A DNA stretch of 5,463 bases, taken from assembly GCA_964540135.1 (NCBI GenBank), contig CAZILK010000031.1:1-5463 (forward strand), written 5' to 3'. This document shows, piece by piece, positions 1 through 5,463 of the stretch. The stretch is from CAZCAQ01 sp964540135 (lineage in GTDB: Bacteria > Patescibacteriota > WWE3 > UBA101185 > UBA10185). The translations under genes were made by a program, and so were the position numbers. Numbering within the stretch: position 1 is the stretch's first letter; each line of letters begins with the position of its first letter. The notes under the pieces are model-generated. The model had not been told where the DNA came from, ran no database searches, and was given only the letters and a program-made list of their open reading frames with translations.

Positions 1-76
1 TGGGGTGACTGATGGGGATCGAACCCACGACATCCGCCTCCACAGGGCGGCGTTCTACCACTGAACTACAGTCACC
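1..76 (-). tRNA. tRNA-His (anticodon GTG), CCA encoded
   Basis: Read on the minus strand from 76 to 1 this folds as a complete cloverleaf. The anticodon stem is CCGCC/GGCGG around the loop CTGTGGA, which places GTG at the anticodon and so decodes His. The acceptor stem fits the tRNA-His pattern: an extra G at position -1 pairs with discriminator C73, followed by seven pairs and an encoded CCA at positions 3-1. The T arm contains the usual GGTTCGATCCC. It lies 30 bases downstream of the stop of the binding-protein gene on the same strand, with no terminator hairpin between, so read-through from that gene is possible. It may also have its own extended -10 promoter at 94-102. Confidence 0.97.
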
Positions 77-93
77 ATACTAAAACAAAGGTC

Positions 94-102
94 ATTTTAC
101 CA
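94..102 (-). promoter_or_regulatory. Candidate extended -10 promoter for tRNA-His
   Basis: On the minus strand this reads TGGTAAAAT, an extended -10 (TGn plus TAAAAT, five of six to TATAAT). Initiation about seven bases downstream, near 87, would leave a leader of about 11 bases before the mature tRNA 5' end at 76. No TTGACA-like -35 is seen at the proper distance. It sits between the stop codon of the upstream gene and the tRNA. It resembles the TGGTATAAT in front of tRNA-Glu. Inferred from sequence only. Confidence 0.4.
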
Positions 103-106
103 TTAT

Positions 107-1534
107 TTAGTTAGTTATTTTCCGGACCCACGCATTTATATCAAGAAACCTATCAGCATATGAAAAAGTGTATTTTTCACCAACATCGTCAATGTAGCTT
201 GTTATAAAATAGTTTATATACGGATGGTAAAGAAAAATTGCAGGTGTTTCTTCATGAACTACCTTTTGAAACTGGTTATAGTGAACAGCTCTTTTTTGAC
301 TTGAGGTATTATTTCTACCTTCTTCAAGAGCACGATCAGCACGTACTTGTTCAAAACCACTTAAATTAAGGCCTGGGAACTTTCTTTGTGTTGAGTGCCA
401 TGTAACATATCTATCTGGATCTCTGCTTGTTTCTTGACCGTATAAAAGCATCTGAAATTTTCTTGGTTTAACTATTTCATTTGCAATTTTACTTGGATCT
501 ACTTTTTTAATTTCAACATCAAGGTCCAGTTTATCTACCCATAGATCGCGAATAAGTCGTGCCATTGATTCGTGTTCCGGCAGATCTGGTATTGTGAGTA
601 CTAGCTTAGGTGTCAAAGATAAATCATCGGTGTACGTTTCATCATACGGGTTAAAGTTAAGACCCGTGTCTGTAAAAGCGTTTCTGCTTATTGGACCTTG
701 TACAGGAATACCGTAATTTGAAACTATCTTGTCTTTTGGTAATACTTTTTCAAGCTTTTGACGTAGCTCTTTATCACTCATAGTCTCATCAGTTAGATTA
801 AAGTAGATTGAGTAGTAGACTCCTTGAAGAGGGAATTTGTAGTTTTTAAAATTAGCCAGCTCTAGGTTTTCAGGATAGATAAAACCGTCAACTTCACCAA
901 GCTTTGCTCCTATTAATAACTCTTCATCATTTGTATAAAACTTGAACACAAGCTTTTTAAAGTTAGGACTTTTTGTTGTATTAAGTAGAATTACTTCTTT
1001 AACTTCTTGTCCTTGCTTTTTAACACCAATTACTTTGTATGTTCCGCTTGAGATTGGCATAAGCGGATCGTCGTTTTTAATAGATTCGTTTTTCATAATA
1101 GGTGCTGTTAGAAGATTTAGAAATGGAGCATATTTATTTGGCAGGGTATATCTAACTGACGTATCATCTATTTTATCTGTTGCTACGTCTCTAAGTTGAG
1201 GCAAGTTAAAAGCTGTGTATATTAAATCATTTGAAGTGATGGGGCTTCCATCAGACCACTTTTGACCTTTTTTTATTGTTACAGTATAGGAAATACCATC
1301 TGCTGACGTTTTCCAGGTTTCTGCAAGATCCGGGACTATGGTGCCGTAAATATCATATTTAAATAAACCCCTATATATTAGGCTTGAAACAGTCTTTTCA
1401 TTGCTGTTGGTCGCTTGATGAGGAAGAAAAGATCTTGGTTGTAAGGTTACCCCTTCAGTAAAGGAAGGTACAGGTAAGATTGATATTAAGAAAAGCTGAA
1501 TTGGTAGTAAAATCGATGTGATAAACGCTTGCAT
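107..1534 (-). CDS. ABC transporter substrate-binding protein, family 5 (peptide/solute-binding type)
   Basis: This 475-residue protein should capture peptides or other small solutes outside the membrane for an ABC importer. A hydrophobic segment at about residues 3-22 acts as signal or anchor. The SBP family 5 core starts near residue 26: TEGV (26-29), LIYRGLFKYD (52-61), IVPDLAETW (66-74) and KWSDGSPIT (92-100), a classic family 5 signature. The C-terminal lobe ends with a typical ETPAIFLYHP stretch near residue 430. It is on the short side for a family usually about 500-600 residues. There is no lipobox Cys, and no Lys or Arg precedes Arg34, which is unusual for a signal peptide. The ATG at 1534 is the only sensible start: a TAG lies four codons upstream in frame, and there is no Shine-Dalgarno. 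A TAGAAT box six bases upstream suggests a leaderless mRNA. No permease or ATPase genes are in the window, so the substrate cannot be named. Confidence 0.9.
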   Translation of the reverse strand: MQAFITSILLPIQLFLISILPVPSFTEGVTLQPRSFLPHQATNSNEKTVSSLIYRGLFKYDIYGTIVPDLAETWKTSADGISYTVTIKKGQKWSDGSPITSNDLIYTAFNLPQLRDVATDKIDDTSVRYTLPNKYAPFLNLLTAPIMKNESIKNDDPLMPISSGTYKVIGVKKQGQEVKEVILLNTTKSPNFKKLVFKFYTNDEELLIGAKLGEVDGFIYPENLELANFKNYKFPLQGVYYSIYFNLTDETMSDKELRQKLEKVLPKDKIVSNYGIPVQGPISRNAFTDTGLNFNPYDETYTDDLSLTPKLVLTIPDLPEHESMARLIRDLWVDKLDLDVEIKKVDPSKIANEIVKPRKFQMLLYGQETSRDPDRYVTWHSTQRKFPGLNLSGFEQVRADRALEEGRNNTSSQKRAVHYNQFQKVVHEETPAIFLYHPYINYFITSYIDDVGEKYTFSYADRFLDINAWVRKITN

Positions 1535-1540
1535 GGTGTT

Positions 1541-1549
1541 ATTCTAGCA
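1541..1549 (-). promoter_or_regulatory. Extended -10 promoter of the binding-protein gene, probably leaderless
   Basis: On the minus strand this reads TGCTAGAAT, an extended -10 with TAGAAT. Six bases separate its last T from the ATG at 1534, so transcription would begin at or very near the A of the start codon. No Shine-Dalgarno motif fits before that ATG, which agrees with a leaderless message. No clear -35 is visible. The TAG inside the box is also the in-frame stop that rules out a longer protein. The spacing is seen directly; leaderless expression is inference. Confidence 0.45.
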
Positions 1550-1622
1550 AGTAAAGCCAAGTTTAAAAATAAGCTAGAATAGATCCCAAAAGACCTGTAG
1601 AAATGGTCCTTTTAACAAGTTA

Positions 1623-1631
1623 TGGTATAAT
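1623..1631 (+). promoter_or_regulatory. Extended -10 promoter (TGGTATAAT) for tRNA-Glu
   Basis: TGGTATAAT is a perfect extended -10 element, with TATAAT at 1626-1631. The hexamer 17 bases upstream (ATGGTC) is not a convincing -35, so recognition would rest on the extended -10. Initiation near 1638 gives a leader of about 48 bases before the tRNA at 1686. That leader begins with a stem-loop and U run (1639-1668). Confidence 0.6.
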
Positions 1632-1638
1632 TTCGCTT

Positions 1639-1668
1639 GTCGTTTAGTATTATATAGACGACTTTTTT
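1639..1668 (+). terminator. Terminator-like hairpin with U6 between promoter and tRNA-Glu
   Basis: GTCGTTTA (1639-1646) can pair with TAGACGAC (1655-1662): eight pairs including one G-U, an eight-base loop, then six T at 1663-1668. This has the layout of an intrinsic terminator in the plus direction only. The stem is moderate in G+C. Its position is odd, starting just after the expected start site of tRNA-Glu. It could attenuate that transcript, stop antisense transcription coming from the left, or simply be a leader hairpin removed by RNase P. The minus-strand reading of the loop contains TATAAT (1654-1649), so the bases could also be a minus-strand -10. Confidence 0.35.
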
Positions 1669-1685
1669 GAAAAATTAAGCCATTT

Positions 1686-1760
1686 GGCCCCATCGTCTAG
1701 TGGTTAGGACGTCAGGTTTTCATCCTGTTAACAGGGGTTCGATTCCCCTTGGGGTCACCA
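1686..1760 (+). tRNA. tRNA-Glu (anticodon TTC), CCA encoded
   Basis: The acceptor stem GGCCCCA pairs with TGGGGTC (one G-U pair), followed by discriminator A and an encoded CCA at 1758-1760. The D arm reads TCGTCTAGTGGTTAGGAC, as is usual for bacterial tRNA-Glu. The anticodon loop TTTTCAT presents TTC, decoding GAA and GAG. The anticodon stem has four firm pairs and a T-T at its outer end. The T arm AGGGGTTCGATTCCCCT is perfect. It is transcribed away from the binding-protein gene and precedes the large surface-protein gene on the same strand. Confidence 0.97.
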
Positions 1761-1763
1761 ATT

Positions 1764-1790
1764 ACTAGCATTACGAAATAACTAGTTTTT
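1764..1790 (+). terminator. Weak candidate terminator after tRNA-Glu
   Basis: ACTAG (1764-1768) and CTAGT (1782-1786) form a five-pair stem with a 13-base loop, and the T run continues to 1790. The place is right for ending the tRNA-Glu transcript, four bases after its CCA. The stem is short and A+T-rich, so it may be inefficient and allow read-through toward the surface-protein gene. Confidence 0.3.
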
Positions 1791-1814
1791 CAGAAATGGC
1801 TTTTTAAGAATCGC

Positions 1815-1845
1815 TTCACATATATTGTAATCCTCTTGATATAAC
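1815..1845 (+). promoter_or_regulatory. Candidate promoter of the surface-protein gene
   Basis: TTCACA at 1815-1820 (five of six to TTGACA) is followed after 19 bases by TATAAC at 1840-1845, preceded by TGA to give an extended -10. Initiation near 1852 would leave a leader of about 82 bases before the GTG at 1934, carrying the dyad at 1865-1885 and a small hairpin at 1904-1915. The last -10 base is C rather than the favoured T, and the spacer is long. A rival -10 is TACAAT at 1881-1886, which lacks a good -35 and lies mostly within the dyad. Confidence 0.3.
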
Positions 1846-1864
1846 TTAGTCATGCATATTCTTT

Positions 1865-1885
1865 TTGTACTGCAGTGTAGTACAA
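1865..1885. promoter_or_regulatory. Perfect 7-bp inverted repeat upstream of the surface-protein gene
   Basis: TTGTACT (1865-1871) is mirrored exactly by AGTACAA (1879-1885) across a seven-base centre, and the stem can extend inward by one G-U and one C-G pair. If transcription starts at the TACAAT box (1881-1886), it is an operator-like dyad overlapping that box. If it starts upstream near 1852, it is a leader stem-loop. No long U run follows, so it is unlikely to be a terminator. The regulator is unknown. Confidence 0.35.
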
Positions 1886-1924
1886 TTTAATTAGTATTTG
1901 AGGCGCAAAATTGCGTTCTTTATT

Positions 1925-1929
1925 AGGTG
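1925..1929 (+). promoter_or_regulatory. Shine-Dalgarno site deciding the GTG start of the surface protein
   Basis: AGGTG matches the anti-Shine-Dalgarno end of 16S rRNA (within AGGAGGUG) and lies four bases before the GTG at 1934. It supports that GTG over the upstream in-frame TTG at 1898 and the first in-frame ATG at 2030, which would cut the signal peptide in half. A small palindrome, CGCAA-AA-TTGCG (1904-1915), lies just upstream. Confidence 0.6.
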
Positions 1930-1933
1930 TATT

Positions 1934-4900
1934 GTGATTAAATTACGTATAAAATTACTCAAGATATTTAAACTTAAAACTTGTAGAACTATTCAAAGAA
2001 AGTTTATTGCTTTTGCGCTAATTCTTCACATGTTTACATCAGCCGTTATCCCGGTATTTGCAGCTACATTCACTCCAGGTATGGCGAAGAGAGATGCACC
2101 AGGTCCATTTACAGCAGGAGTGCTTGTACAGGGTGACACTGATCCTGGTAAAGGCGATGTATTGATTGGACCTACTGACAAAGGCGGGCAGATTAGTGGC
2201 GAGTTTTATCAATATCTAGATTTAAATCAGGGCAGTTTGGTCTTTTGGATTACACCGGAATGGAATGGAAATGATGGGAAGTATCATGCAATTCTTGAGC
2301 CAAATATTAATAACTTACGGCTTGCAAAAGATGCCGACGACAACTTATCGATTTTTTTGGGTACAAGTGGAGTGTCTCATTCTGTTGATATTTCTTCTTG
2401 GACGGCTGGGACTACATATCAGATTGTAGCGAGATGGGACGCTAAAAATACTCTTAATGGCTCAGCTTTCTCAATTTCAATAAATGATAGTCATAGCTAT
2501 GGAGGGTCTGTAGGTTCTGGGGTTACCATGGATTTAGTTCAAGGACTGCAGATAGGAAGTTATCCATCAACTGCAGTTAATCGTGCTAGTGCTATTATAG
2601 AAGGACTTACAATCTATCGTCGGCCTCTTTTTGATGGCACTCATGGTGTTGATGTGGGTAATGGGGATGAGATAGCAAAGATATATGACTCTGATCAAAA
2701 CAATGGTAACGGAATAACTTCTCAAGACCCAACACTGGTAACGGGAAGCTGGGATGTAGTATTTGCACTGCCAACAAATTCCTCAACAGGAGCTTTGACT
2801 ACGGGAACAGGTAATGCGTGGAGTCACCCGCACTCATCCAATCTACTTTATACATCGACCACCAATACCGGTGGATTTATGCTGAACGGAACTCCTGCAA
2901 CTGATAGCTGGAGTGCTTTTGTTCCAGAAATCGCGAGTAACACAGGCTTTGAGTCAGATTTGTCAGGGTGGAATACAAATTGGTGGGAGTTGGCTGGTGA
3001 GACAGTGGTGGCAGCCTATCAACCAAAAGGAGCAGTTGATCTTTCTGGAAGTTATACGAATCTTGCAAATCCAGGCACATACAATGCAGCACCTGGGGTG
3101 GCACCAACTTTTGACACCACAACCGGCTGGACATTTAATGCTAGTTCAACTTACCTCACAACCGGGATTACACCTACTAGCCATAACTGGACTTATCTAG
3201 TCCGCTACTCCAACGGTACCAGCGGCAGCAGATATATATTCGGCTCTTTTAATACTAGTGCGGCTATGGTTGGTTTGATTCCTTACAACTCTGGTGCTCA
3301 GTATTTTTTTAATGGCGCACAGGCTAGTTTTCGATTCCTAACCGGAGGCTCTACTTCGGGAGTTCTAGGCATCGCGGGTTACTTGGTATTTCGAGATGGT
3401 TCGCATGTTGGCACAATCACATCTTCCGCGTATAGCGCTTTTAATCCCCTTTACATCGGCCAGCTGAACGGCGGTGGTGCGTCCAACTTTTGGGGTGGAA
3501 ATTTGCAGGCATTTGTCGTTTACTCGACAGTTCTTGATGCAACCCAAGCTGCCACTGTAACAAACAGAATGAATGCCTTGGGTACAACTACTAGAGATAC
3601 AGATACGAAGTATTCAGGCAATGGAAGTGCAAAAGTTATTGCTTCAGATAATTATAATCTCACTCAAACACTAAACGTAGGAAATACGGGAACTTACAAT
3701 CTGGAAGCATATGCTTACACTGATGGGAATGAAGTGACCGATAGTGACATTGAGCTTTATTACAACGGAAGTGCGATCGCAACTACTTTTACTCATGCTG
3801 GAAATAACTGGTATCAATTATCAGGCTCTGTAACCGGAGCAAATGAATCCAGAGATTACGGTGTACAAGTCAAGTCTGGCAAGACTGTGTATGTAGATGC
3901 ATTTTCGGTCAAATCTGACTCACCAACTATCTCAGCTCTCGCAACTAACGAAAAGATATTTACTGGAGGATATAAATACACCTCAAGTGGCGCTAATCAA
4001 GGTATTAGCAGCAGTTTTACTGCTACAAATGGAGGTGATTATGTACTTCGCGCTTTAGGTCATTCAGATGGATCATGTTCGCCACAAGTGAAAATCACTA
4101 GGGCTGACGGTACTACTGAAATCTCACATCTCAATGGAACTACTGGTTCCACTCGTGCTGACCCCGATGCCTATATCTTTACCTGGGAGTCCCCAGCAGC
4201 GGAACAAAATCAAGTCCAGCTCATAAACACAGCATCAAGCGGAACGTGTTATTGGCACCAGGTGGAGGTGCTTTCAAATCTTGTGAATAATCCTTCATTT
4301 CAAACTGGTTCAGGTACGCCATGGATACCAACGGGATGGAGTAATTACAATGTTGATAGCGTTGAAGCTAGTCAAGCTTCAATAGATTTTCATACAGAAT
4401 CTGCTTTGAGTTTATCAGCTGATTCCGGGGAATATATTGAGCAGGCAATTGCGTCAACAGCTGGAAAGTTCTATGGTTTTGGCATTTGGGGAAAAGAGGA
4501 AGGTGGTGATGGTTATGTTACCGAATCTTATGGGGACAGATTAATTCAACAAAGTTCGTTGACAACAGTTATCAACCATAGCCTTTCCTCAAGCTCATGG
4601 CTTCATTATCAGTCCACAGTTCGCGCTGCGCATTCTACTCCATGGCTAAAGATTGCGGCGCAAGGAGGGCAGAGTTTATTTGATGACTTTTATTATTACC
4701 CATTAACTGACGTCTCGCTCACCATCACTCCCGCCTCTCTTGCAAACAGCACTGAAAACACTGACGAGATAAGAGTAGATGGTCGGGACACATATACTGC
4801 AAATTCAGTTGAAGCTACAAGCATTGGCACTTCCACAGGTTTTGTATCTTTTAACTACAGGCCACGGCATAGTGCTGCTGATATGGTGAAATTTGCTGAG

Positions 4901-5463
4901 ACAACCAGTGATGTTGCATATATCATGAGTCTTTTAGGAGATGGAGATGACTTTGTTAATCTCTATTGGGACTCAGCTAATACTCTCACTCTTGCTTACA
5001 GTATGGGAGGTACAGCTGCATCTAGTACTTGGAATGCAACAGGAGCAGTTGCAGCCAACACTGAATACACTCTTACCCTTTCATATACTGGCGGATCAGC
5101 TATGACTCTTTCAGTAGATGGAACTGATAGAATAACCCTCTCTTCTATTCCAGCATCCTTTGGAACGGCACCAAACACAGTATACTTTGGATCAAACACC
5201 TCAGGAGGTGATCAGGGAGATGCAACATTCTCAAACTTTGTCTTTGATAACGACTCACCAAGTATATCTCTAACTACACTTTCCCCCGATCCAACAGCTA
5301 CCAATACCCCTACACTAACTGGCACAGCTACGGAATCAATAGGTACTGTTGATTCAGTTGAATTCACTATGGACTGCCCCGGTGGTGATTGCTCAGCTGC
5401 TAGTTGGACAGCGTGTAATGCAACTGACTTACTGTTTGATGAAGCAGCTGAACCTTTTTCCTG
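1934..5463 (+). CDS. Large secreted multi-domain surface protein (LamG-like and CBM4/9-like modules), 3' end missing
   Basis: One frame stays open from GTG 1934 to the window edge, giving 1176 codons plus two bases with no stop, so the C-terminus is missing. Residues 1-43 form a Sec signal peptide: a basic stretch to about residue 23, a hydrophobic core (24-41), and likely cleavage after PVFA (40-43). Modules, judged from sequence style, are: LamG/concanavalin A-like (about 75-232); a Gly/Asn/Thr-rich unrecognised part with an EF-hand-like loop (about 236-330); the opening strand of a CBM4/9-like jelly roll (335-350); a second LamG-like module (about 358-549); the rest of the jelly roll (554-660, ending TVYVDAFSV); another beta-sandwich (661-780) with a likely Cys715-Cys772 disulfide; another CBM4/9-like domain (781-925); a third LamG-like module (about 926-1106); and the start of an Ig-like repeat (1109 on) with Cys1148, 1153 and 1161. 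No enzyme motif is seen. The likely role is glycan binding or adhesion at the cell surface; the ligand is unknown. No sorting motif can be judged without the C-terminus. Confidence 0.85.
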   Translation, partial: MIKLRIKLLKIFKLKTCRTIQRKFIAFALILHMFTSAVIPVFAATFTPGMAKRDAPGPFTAGVLVQGDTDPGKGDVLIGPTDKGGQISGEFYQYLDLNQGSLVFWITPEWNGNDGKYHAILEPNINNLRLAKDADDNLSIFLGTSGVSHSVDISSWTAGTTYQIVARWDAKNTLNGSAFSISINDSHSYGGSVGSGVTMDLVQGLQIGSYPSTAVNRASAIIEGLTIYRRPLFDGTHGVDVGNGDEIAKIYDSDQNNGNGITSQDPTLVTGSWDVVFALPTNSSTGALTTGTGNAWSHPHSSNLLYTSTTNTGGFMLNGTPATDSWSAFVPEIASNTGFESDLSGWNTNWWELAGETVVAAYQPKGAVDLSGSYTNLANPGTYNAAPGVAPTFDTTTGWTFNASSTYLTTGITPTSHNWTYLVRYSNGTSGSRYIFGSFNTSAAMVGLIPYNSGAQYFFNGAQASFRFLTGGSTSGVLGIAGYLVFRDGSHVGTITSSAYSAFNPLYIGQLNGGGASNFWGGNLQAFVVYSTVLDATQAATVTNRMNALGTTTRDTDTKYSGNGSAKVIASDNYNLTQTLNVGNTGTYNLEAYAYTDGNEVTDSDIELYYNGSAIATTFTHAGNNWYQLSGSVTGANESRDYGVQVKSGKTVYVDAFSVKSDSPTISALATNEKIFTGGYKYTSSGANQGISSSFTATNGGDYVLRALGHSDGSCSPQVKITRADGTTEISHLNGTTGSTRADPDAYIFTWESPAAEQNQVQLINTASSGTCYWHQVEVLSNLVNNPSFQTGSGTPWIPTGWSNYNVDSVEASQASIDFHTESALSLSADSGEYIEQAIASTAGKFYGFGIWGKEEGGDGYVTESYGDRLIQQSSLTTVINHSLSSSSWLHYQSTVRAAHSTPWLKIAAQGGQSLFDDFYYYPLTDVSLTITPASLANSTENTDEIRVDGRDTYTANSVEATSIGTSTGFVSFNYRPRHSAADMVKFAETTSDVAYIMSLLGDGDDFVNLYWDSANTLTLAYSMGGTAASSTWNATGAVAANTEYTLTLSYTGGSAMTLSVDGTDRITLSSIPASFGTAPNTVYFGSNTSGGDQGDATFSNFVFDNDSPSISLTTLSPDPTATNTPTLTGTATESIGTVDSVEFTMDCPGGDCSAASWTACNATDLLFDEAAEPFS

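Noticed and set aside
942..1199. Plus-strand open frame antisense to the binding-protein gene
   Set aside because: It lies wholly within a well-supported gene on the other strand, has no family resemblance and no ribosome binding site.
1686..1800. tRNA-Glu 3' end as an integration (att) site for a mobile island carrying the surface protein
   Set aside because: No repeat of the tRNA 3' end and no integrase gene is visible in the window.
1898..1900. Upstream in-frame TTG as start of the surface protein
   Set aside because: It lacks a well-placed Shine-Dalgarno and adds residues before an already complete signal peptide. GTG 1934 with AGGTG four bases upstream fits better.
2990..3010. Possible frameshift or assembly join where the first jelly-roll strand gives way to the AYQPKG module
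   Set aside because: The frame is continuous through both edges of the module, which argues for a real in-frame insertion. A chimeric assembly cannot be fully excluded.
2877..3547. Short open frames on either strand (2877-3134 minus, 2913-3200 plus, 3365-3547 minus) inside the surface-protein gene
   Set aside because: The main frame stays open and carries recognisable beta-sandwich modules throughout. The short frames are low-complexity shadows.
3773..3780. GCGATCGC octamer, the sequence of the cyanobacterial HIP1 palindrome
   Set aside because: I noticed only a single copy, inside coding sequence, which is expected by chance and carries no lineage signal.
4996..5199. Minus-strand open frame of 67 codons
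   Set aside because: Antisense to the third LamG-like module, with no start signals or recognisable product.
1934..5463. Recoded TGA (glycine code of Gracilibacteria/Absconditabacteria)
   Set aside because: No in-frame TGA occurs in either gene and glycines use ordinary GGN codons, so the standard bacterial code suffices.
1..5463. CRISPR array, insertion sequence or toxin-antitoxin pair
   Set aside because: No spaced direct repeats, terminal inverted repeats, transposase motifs or paired small genes are visible.

Overview
The window looks like a piece of a Candidate Phyla Radiation (Patescibacteria) genome, most likely the Microgenomates side. This is inferred from protein style: a family 5 substrate-binding protein with a bare membrane anchor, and a very long secreted protein built from LamG-like and jelly-roll modules. 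No marker gene settles the lineage. Both tRNA genes encode their own CCA end. The standard bacterial code fits, because TGA is never needed as a sense codon. A hand count gives about 35% G+C in sampled lines of the transporter gene and roughly 40% in sampled lines of the surface-protein gene, with one segment near 47%.

Layout. Positions 1-76 hold tRNA-His(GTG) on the minus strand. Positions 107-1534, also minus, encode a 475-residue ABC-type peptide/solute-binding protein. Positions 1535-1685 are a divergent control region. tRNA-Glu(TTC) follows on the plus strand at 1686-1760. Positions 1761-1933 are a second control region with a weak terminator, promoter-like elements, two dyads and a Shine-Dalgarno site. 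From a GTG at 1934 to the end of the window runs one open frame of at least 1176 codons. It encodes a secreted, multi-domain, probably carbohydrate-binding or adhesive surface protein that is cut off at the window edge.

How the parts relate. The binding protein would capture peptides or other small solutes at the cell surface. The large protein would stick the cell to glycans or to a host or neighbouring surface, which suits a small, nutrient-dependent lifestyle. The two are divergent and separated by a tRNA gene, so they are neighbours rather than an operon.

The most notable structural points are as follows. A LamG-like module of about 190 residues with raised G+C appears to be inserted inside a CBM4/9-like domain. 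Three promoters share an extended -10 (TGnTAnAAT) without a recognisable -35, and one of them is placed so that the binding-protein mRNA would be leaderless. A terminator-like hairpin lies between the tRNA-Glu promoter and the tRNA. I did not find a clearly new multi-gene system, CRISPR array, transposon or defence locus.
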